In this document: in pieces, positions 57,818-64,000 of the stretch
How positions within the stretch are numbered: position 1 is the first letter of the stretch
Layout: every line of letters begins with the position of its first letter
Assembly: GCA_027625915.1 (NCBI GenBank)
Contig: JANTQA010000015.1
Span: forward strand, 4,679,001 to 4,743,000
Direction of reading: 5' to 3'
From: Anaeramoeba flamelloides
Lineage: Eukaryota; Metamonada; Anaeramoebidae
Length of the DNA: 64,000 nt
The notes under the pieces: model-generated
The model's input: the letters and a program-made list of their open reading frames with translations, nothing else
Told to the model about the DNA's origin: nothing
The model's database searches: none
Translations under genes and position numbers: made by a program

Positions 57818-60313
57818 ATGGCATACAATATACCCCTAAGAAAGAAAATCATGGATCTTCTGAAGATGATGAATAAACTACCAAAAATCAGGCGCACTGA
57901 TCCAAATGAAGAGCTAACGGAAGAAGAAAAAAAAATTCAAGAAAGGAATCGAAAAATCCAAGAAGAAATAAGGCTGTTGCAAAAAAGGATCTTGTTTAAT
58001 GAATTTTATGTACAAATATTGGTTGTCAGACGACTTGAAAAACCGTTTGCATGGTTTTTGTTTTGCCAAATTGAAGACAGCGACGATGTGATTCAGGGAT
58101 TACAAAACCCACAATGGGAAATCGAAATGAAAGAAATGTGGGAAAGAAAGCAAGTTGGGCAGAAGGAAGAATCGAAATGGATTGGCGAGGATTGGAACGA
58201 TGACCTAACGCTCCCAAAGAAATCGTGTTCAGCTAGTCAAGGCGATTCACTGGAAAACGAAAATGAACAAGATCCAGAAGATTCAGAAGATGCCGAAGGT
58301 GATCGAGATCAAAAAAATATCGAGAATGAAAAACACAACAACAAAAAAAACACAAAAGAAAAAGAAAAAAATTTTAAAAAAGAAAAGAAAAAAACCAAGC
58401 CAAAACGAAGAAACACACGTAATTCTAAACCAAGTAACAATACAACAACAAATTATGAACAGAAGATACCAGATAACATGACTCGTGAAGAATATGAAAT
58501 GTTAAAACCATTCCTTAATCCGACGGACGAAGAGATTTACGAACAATGCCCGTCTTTGGAAGAAAAGGAATCTGAGTCAGATTTCCAGCCTGATCAAATG
58601 AACAAAAGTGAAAGTAGTGATGGGAGTTTAAGCGAAAAAATTCTTGAAGAGCTATCTGATGAAATTGTCCTTAATACTTCAAATTCAGATTCAAACACAC
58701 CAACAGATTTTAGTGAGAATGAAGGTGATGATGAATTTGATGTTCAAAAATTCAAGGAGAATAAAGAAAAGGATGATGATGATGATGATGATAATGATAA
58801 TGATAATGATAATGATCTTTCAGAGTATAAACCTGAGGATTCTTCTGATAAAGAAATCAAAAGGGAAACAAAAAAGAAATCTAAGACTAGCTTAGATACT
58901 GAACAAGAACAAAAATCAAAATCAAAAAAAAAGAAAAAAAAAAAGGAAGAGAAAAAGAAAAGGAAAAAAAAAAAGAAAAGGAGTAAGAAAAACGAAAAGA
59001 AAAAGGAAAAGAAAAAGGAAAAGAAAAAGAAAAAGAAAAAGGAAAAGAAAAAGGAAAAGAAAAAGAAAAAGGAAAAGAAAAAGAAAAAGGAAAAGGAAAA
59101 AAAGAACAAAATTACAAATAAAAAAGTTAAAACCACAAAAAAATCAAATTTTGTTAATTTAACGGAAAAGCCCGAAGATGCACCAAAAGACTGGTTTAAA
59201 TGGTGTATCGAGAAAAAACGGGCATGGAGTAGTTATGAAAGAAATCCAAATGCTTACTATTACCGGTTCAGCGAAAAGGGAGAAAAAGCCAAAATTGGAC
59301 AATTTTCAAACCACGAAGATGAACTTTTTATGAAAAGATGCCTCGAACATAAACCAGGGAGTAAATGGGGGATCTTTTCAAAAACAATACCTGGGAGGTG
59401 CGGGTATGTTTGTGCAAATTACTACCGTAAAAAAATGAAGCAAGATCCAAAATTTCTCGAAAAATTTGGTAAACTTGATTATAAAATGGAAGATGGCAAG
59501 CTTGTATATTGCGGGGAAGGTGGCGGGGGCCAGAAGGTTGGAGTAGTTAAAAAAAAAAGATCCATTTTGGAAGGTGGCGCTATACGCAATGAAGAAGACA
59601 TGAAGCTATTTTACAAACTACTGCCTAAACTACGTGAAAAATTTGGTAATTATAGGATAACAAAAAGAAAAAGTCCGAAAAAGATGAGAAGGCACATTGG
59701 AAACACTGATGAAGAATTGGAAGATTATATCGTTCAGGACAATTCTAAATTCGATAAAAAAAAAAAATTGAAAAAGAAAAGGAAAAAAAAAAAAAAATCG
59801 AAAGAAAAGGAGATTAGTGAGGATGATGACGAATATGACGACGAGGATGATTATGACGATGAGGATGACGACGATTATGGCAACGATAATGGCGATTTAA
59901 GAAGACAAAAAAGAGGATTACCAAATTCTGACGACGAAGAATATATACCATCAAGCGGAGTAAAAAAAGATATTGAAAAAATACTAAAAAATGCAAAATA
60001 CAAATCAATTGATACAATTAATCCACTGCCGGGGTTTATTGACCAAATCATCCAAGACGAATGCGTGGCACCAACATTAAGCCCCACGGGATTTATTTTT
60101 GATTGGACAACTTGGAATAAAATCTTAAGATCCAAGCCAATGAATACCTGCCCAATGACTCGCGAAAAAGTCTCACGAAGACAATTAATAAAACTTAATC
60201 CTGAAAATATTGAAGCGAATTTCCATAATATTCGAAATATCGATTCGAAAAATAGAACAATAATTGTAAAAAGGGGAAACAAATTTGTTACAAAAATAAT
60301 GCACTCTGATTAA
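57818..60313 (+). CDS. 831-residue SANT/Myb-like and U-box-like nuclear protein
   Basis: Single exon. Residues 1-130 are a charged helical region (RKKIMDLLKMMNKLPKIRR, FAWFLFCQIEDSDDVIQG). Two long disordered stretches follow: acidic (about 140-360, with a DDDDDDDNDNDNDND run) and extremely Lys-rich (about 370-440, KKEKKKEKKKKKKKEKKK type). Residues about 490-540 are a SANT/Myb-like fold: FSNHEDELFMKRCLEHKPGS, KWGIFSKTIPGRCGYVCANY, YRKKM. Near 741-805, ECVAPTLSPTGFIFDWTTWN followed by TCPMTREKVSRRQLIKLNPE resembles a zinc-free U-box (ubiquitin ligase) or Rtf2-type fold. Together this suggests a chromatin-bound ubiquitin ligase; the ligase role is inference. The ATG follows a purine-rich leader; no upstream ATG fits. 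A second acidic block (about 665-690, DDDEYDDEDDYDDEDDDDYG) lies between the two domains. Confidence 0.88.
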   Translation: MAYNIPLRKKIMDLLKMMNKLPKIRRTDPNEELTEEEKKIQERNRKIQEEIRLLQKRILFNEFYVQILVVRRLEKPFAWFLFCQIEDSDDVIQGLQNPQWEIEMKEMWERKQVGQKEESKWIGEDWNDDLTLPKKSCSASQGDSLENENEQDPEDSEDAEGDRDQKNIENEKHNNKKNTKEKEKNFKKEKKKTKPKRRNTRNSKPSNNTTTNYEQKIPDNMTREEYEMLKPFLNPTDEEIYEQCPSLEEKESESDFQPDQMNKSESSDGSLSEKILEELSDEIVLNTSNSDSNTPTDFSENEGDDEFDVQKFKENKEKDDDDDDDNDNDNDNDLSEYKPEDSSDKEIKRETKKKSKTSLDTEQEQKSKSKKKKKKKEEKKKRKKKKKRSKKNEKKKEKKKEKKKKKKKEKKKEKKKKKEKKKKKEKEKKNKITNKKVKTTKKSNFVNLTEKPEDAPKDWFKWCIEKKRAWSSYERNPNAYYYRFSEKGEKAKIGQFSNHEDELFMKRCLEHKPGSKWGIFSKTIPGRCGYVCANYYRKKMKQDPKFLEKFGKLDYKMEDGKLVYCGEGGGGQKVGVVKKKRSILEGGAIRNEEDMKLFYKLLPKLREKFGNYRITKRKSPKKMRRHIGNTDEELEDYIVQDNSKFDKKKKLKKKRKKKKKSKEKEISEDDDEYDDEDDYDDEDDDDYGNDNGDLRRQKRGLPNSDDEEYIPSSGVKKDIEKILKNAKYKSIDTINPLPGFIDQIIQDECVAPTLSPTGFIFDWTTWNKILRSKPMNTCPMTREKVSRRQLIKLNPENIEANFHNIRNIDSKNRTIIVKRGNKFVTKIMHSD

Positions 60314-62734
60314 CATTTTTTTTTTTTTTATCGTAAAAATCCTCCCAAAAAAAAAAAAACAAAAACAAAATATTATTATTTTTTAGAATTATCATCATTT
60401 TAAAAAAGTTTTTTTTTTTTATAAAAATTTATTTTTTAAAAAAAAATCATTACAGTAACGAAAATAGAAACAAAAAAATAAATTTTTTTCTCTAAAAAAT
60501 TTTTCTTTTTTAATTTAGATTCATTATTTTGAAAATTATTATTCCTTTCTGTTTTGAAGATTTTTTTCCAAAATCTTTTCAAAATATTTTTAAAAAAAGA
60601 CTGTACTTAAAATGTTTTTTTTTTTAATTTTAAATGTTGTTTGGGTCAATTAGGAAGTGTTTTTTTGGTAAATCTTTTTAAAGATTTTATTTTTCATTTG
60701 GAAATTAAATTCAATTATCAAGAGTTAGACCCTTATTGAATATGTTTAATCGTTTGAAATTTCTGATTCTTTAAGATTGATTATTTAAAATATTACTAAG
60801 ATTTAAAGAATAAAGTAGAACCCTTTTTAATAATTTTAAAAACAATTAGGAAAATTAAAAAAACTATTTAATACCAAAAGAGGTTAGTTCTTATTTTTTA
60901 GCCGTGATGGCAATTCTAAGATTTTTAAAAATAACTCATCATTGAATTTGAATTTCAAAAAGTATAGGTTGTAATATAAAACAATTTAAATTCAGAACAA
61001 TGTGCAAATCTTTCAAAAAATATCATATTTTTTGATTTTTTAAAAACAAATTTGCATAAATTCCGAGTCTTTATTAATCGATAAAAAAATTTTTTTATCC
61101 TTTTCAATCCCGAAAGAATTGATCAAGAAAATTTCAATTTATCTTTTCATAATTAAAGTTTGTTAATCCAAAAAAAAATTTTTTTGGAAATATTATCTAA
61201 TCTTATCTTTTTGATCTGCAATCCAAAAAGTTGTAGTAAATAATTATATAAAAAATTTTACAAATCGTATTTTTTAAATATGTTGGAGAAAATTATTTTA
61301 TACCACTTAAATCTTTTGAAAAATTCAAAAAAATTATAAATAATCTCAAAAAAAATAGTAAAAATGAGAAACAAATCAAACTGAAAAAGAGAAATAAAGT
61401 TTGGAAATATTCAAAAAAAAATAATTAAACACTTGAACATTGTTGATTAAACAACTATATATACAGTTAGTGTATGATGCAAACCAATGTGTGAATACTT
61501 TGAATTTTAAATATAATATTTATCTTGGAATTTAGATACTGTGTATTATTTCTCATAAATTGTTAATTCCTAATAAAAAAGGATGGATGGGTTAAGGATT
61601 AAGATAAAACAACCAATTTCTATATTTTTTTTGAATTAAAAAAAGATTCAATATTTTTTAAATGGAATTAAGTAAATAGTAAGCATATTTTGACCATCAA
61701 TAATCCAAGAAGGCTTTTTATTATTTTTTATATAATTATAAATAGAAAATCTGATACATATTGGTTTATTATAAATATGATGTATGCTTTCACGAAGAAT
61801 GGTTTGATAATGTTTATTTTCTGAAAACCCCAATTTATTAAAAAAAAAAAAACAAGAAACTTTAAAAAAATTTTGTTATTTTTTTTATTTTCATTTGAAC
61901 TTTTTATCAAAGTTCTGATTAGTAGAAATATTTTTCAAATAATTAGAAACTTTTTTTTTATCAAAATATATTAAAATATTTTTAAATTTTAACATCTTCA
62001 AAAACAAATTTTTTTACATAAAACAAACAAAAATTCTATTTGTTGCTAATTTTCAACAAAAAAATGACCAATTTTGGATCTCTGTTCCATTTTTATGATA
62101 TTTATATCCTGATAAACTTAATATTTGTGAAAAATATTGCTAAATTTTGATCACAAATAAGTTTTATATTGTAGTAAATCTAATATTAAATCAGAATAAT
62201 GTAAAAAAAATCTTGATATCATAAAATCCACAAATTTATTTTTTTTTGTGAATCATTATTAATCACCCCTAAAAATATTAATATTCTTGTGTATTATTTT
62301 AGAAAAATATAGAGATCAAAATAATATGATATTTTTTCTCATAATGATTATGAATACGATTTTTTTCTAATTTTTATTTAATAACTGGGTTAATAAAATC
62401 AGGTTTTTTTTTCCTTTATTTTTTAAAAATTTCATCTTTCAATTTGTTTTCGTGATTCTTTTGTGACACTATTAACAATTTGAATCTGAAAAAAATGTAT
62501 AATATTGTCAGATAATTTATATAATATTATATATTATTTGTATTCCAACAATATGGATATACCCAAAATCAAAATTAGAAAAAAAGATCGATTCATTATT
62601 TTTTTTTTCAAAGGGTAATATTAAATCACGTTTTGAGTGTCCCCGGTAGGCGATTTTTTAATCTAACTAATTTTGTAGATATAAACACAACAAAAATATA
62701 AAACTGAAAATAATTCGATATCTATATATATATA
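60314..62734. other. intergenic, no gene seen
   Basis: A/T-rich DNA after the SANT/U-box gene. Minus-strand frames near 61648-61910 overlap each other and have no domain. Confidence 0.4.
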
Positions 62735-63445
62735 AACTCTGTTTCAGTCAAAGGGACCCAATTTTTTTTTCAAATATCAATTATTTTATATAATTGACTT
62801 CTGAAGAACAAATAAGAAATAAACAGAATAATACATAAAAAAGAATTTTGATACATGTCTGAAAGAAAAATAATTAATCAATAAATTTTCTTAAAAATTG
62901 AAAAAATAAAATTCTTCAAGCCCCTATTGAGAAAAACAACAATGTTCCTTTTGAACTTCTACTGGTATTTGAATAATAAATAAGAAACATTTTTTCACTT
63001 CATTTTCGATACTTTTCTTTTAATAATCAAGTCTTAAAACGAAGTTTGTTGGTATTTGTGGTCTCTATTTGAAAAAGGAAAAGCAAATGAAGTGGAAATT
63101 TTTCCTATTTATTAATAAAATATCAAGATCAAAGATCGAATAGAATTCCAATAGAAAGCAATATGCATTCTCAACAATATTTACATGTTTTCAATGACCT
63201 TAGAATATCACATTTTTATCAAATGACTATTGATCTTGCAATAAAAACATTTTTTGCAACTGAATGAGGTGTTAAAAAAAAATCGAAATAAAAAAACAAA
63301 AAGGTGCAAAAATGTGAAAAAATGATTTCAATTTTGAAAATTTCCAAAATAAAAATTTTCTTCTAATATCCATGCAAACCCTTTAAACACATGTATTTTA
63401 CCCATTTCAGCTGGGCCCCTTTGACTGAAAAATAGTTTATATAAT
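62735..63445. repeat. MITE-like element, family F2, copy 2
   Basis: Left TATATAAACTCTGTTTCAG then TCAAAGGGACCC; right GGGCCCCTTTGACTGAAAAA then TAGTTTATATA, inverted over about 30 bp. The body matches 24535-25105 and is about 140 bp longer. No coding sequence. The outer 15-18 bp are the same as those of family F1. Confidence 0.75.
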
Positions 63446-64000
63446 TTTCAAATGTGTATGAAATGATAAGAATATAAAAATGTGGTATTTCATTTAATGA
63501 TAAGATTCTAAAATTATTGATCAATTATTTTATTAGATACAATAAACAAAAATTATGGTATTTTACGATTTAACTGAACTCAATTTTCAAATTTAATAGA
63601 TAATTAGAATTTTTTTCCTGATCGGATGAAGGGTTATGATTATTGTAAAAAAATAAAAATTAAAAACAAAATAAAAGAATTATAAAAAAATTTGATAATA
63701 TTCAAAATTCTTTAACAACTTAATGAAAATATTATATTATATATCTTGAGATTATTAAATTATTTTTAAAATGTTGCGGTTTGTTTTAGATACTGGTAAA
63801 TTCAAATAAAGGTAAAATCCTTTTTAGTTCATTTGTTTTTTTTTAAAATTCATTAACTCTATATTCAAAAAATATCTTTAAAAAGAGTCTTTCAAATGAT
63901 AACTCTTTTTATTAGGATTACTTCCCTTTTTTATTCTCAAATTTATTGACATTTTTAAAAGGAACATATTTAATTAAACCAAAAAAAAAATGTTTTACAA
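63446..64000. other. intergenic, no gene seen
   Basis: A/T-rich end of the window; nothing recognised. Confidence 0.35.

Noticed and set aside
58744-59136. Minus-strand 130-codon Phe/Ser frame
   Set aside because: Shadow of the Lys/Glu-rich tract of the SANT/U-box gene; poly-Phe from AAA/AAG complement.
1-64000. CRISPR array, bacterial operon, phage, virus or LTR element
   Set aside because: No regularly spaced repeats, no Shine-Dalgarno-led gene clusters, no capsid, integrase or LTR signatures; introns and gene style are eukaryotic.

Overview
The window is very A+T-rich eukaryotic nuclear DNA. Genes are split by GT-AG introns, coding exons stand out from long A/T-homopolymer stretches, and a split tRNA gene and a reverse-transcriptase LINE are present. 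Three-repeat Myb, PAS, BAR, VASt and Sds3-type proteins plus Asn/Gln/Lys-rich linkers point to a free-living protist. The style recalls Anaeramoeba-like amoebae, but this is inference; no rRNA or other marker is present to fix the taxon.

Layout. 1-1194 (-): 5' two exons of a short-type D-3-phosphoglycerate dehydrogenase running off the window. 7087-7884 (-): nurim/NnrU-like multi-pass membrane protein. 8803-16641 (+): a VASt-domain, single-TM lipid-transfer-type protein whose two exons lie on either side of a 6.3 kb intron. 19542-22816 (+): Sds3/BRMS1-like chromatin protein, three exons, with a 2.2 kb second intron. 25743-32199 (-): BAR-domain protein, three exons, with a 5.5 kb intron holding an antisense decayed LINE. 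32431-32552 (+): tRNA-Ile(UAU) with a 49 bp intron. 33551-33823 (-): selenoprotein W-like gene with an in-frame TGA at the redox position. 40672-42739 (+): three-repeat Myb factor whose ATG is split by an intron. 46792-47958 (-): PAS protein with an N-myristoylation-type start. 53571-53693 (-): possible 40-residue membrane peptide. 57818-60313 (+): 831-residue SANT/Myb-like plus U-box-like nuclear protein.

The rest is mostly repeats. I find at least eight long inverted-repeat (hairpin) elements, several dispersed MITE-like families with two or three copies each, three LINE fragments with a shared 3' end, a palindromic foldback family, two relics of a BTB-like gene family, and poly(A)/(T) and (TA)n tracts. 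Three of the host genes carry one giant, repeat-filled intron among otherwise short introns (89-592 bp).

The genes do not form one pathway. Most interesting: the UGA-containing SelW gene, the giant introns that hide gene continuity, and the density of long hairpins that could yield double-stranded RNA. All calls are from reading the sequence; no searches were run.
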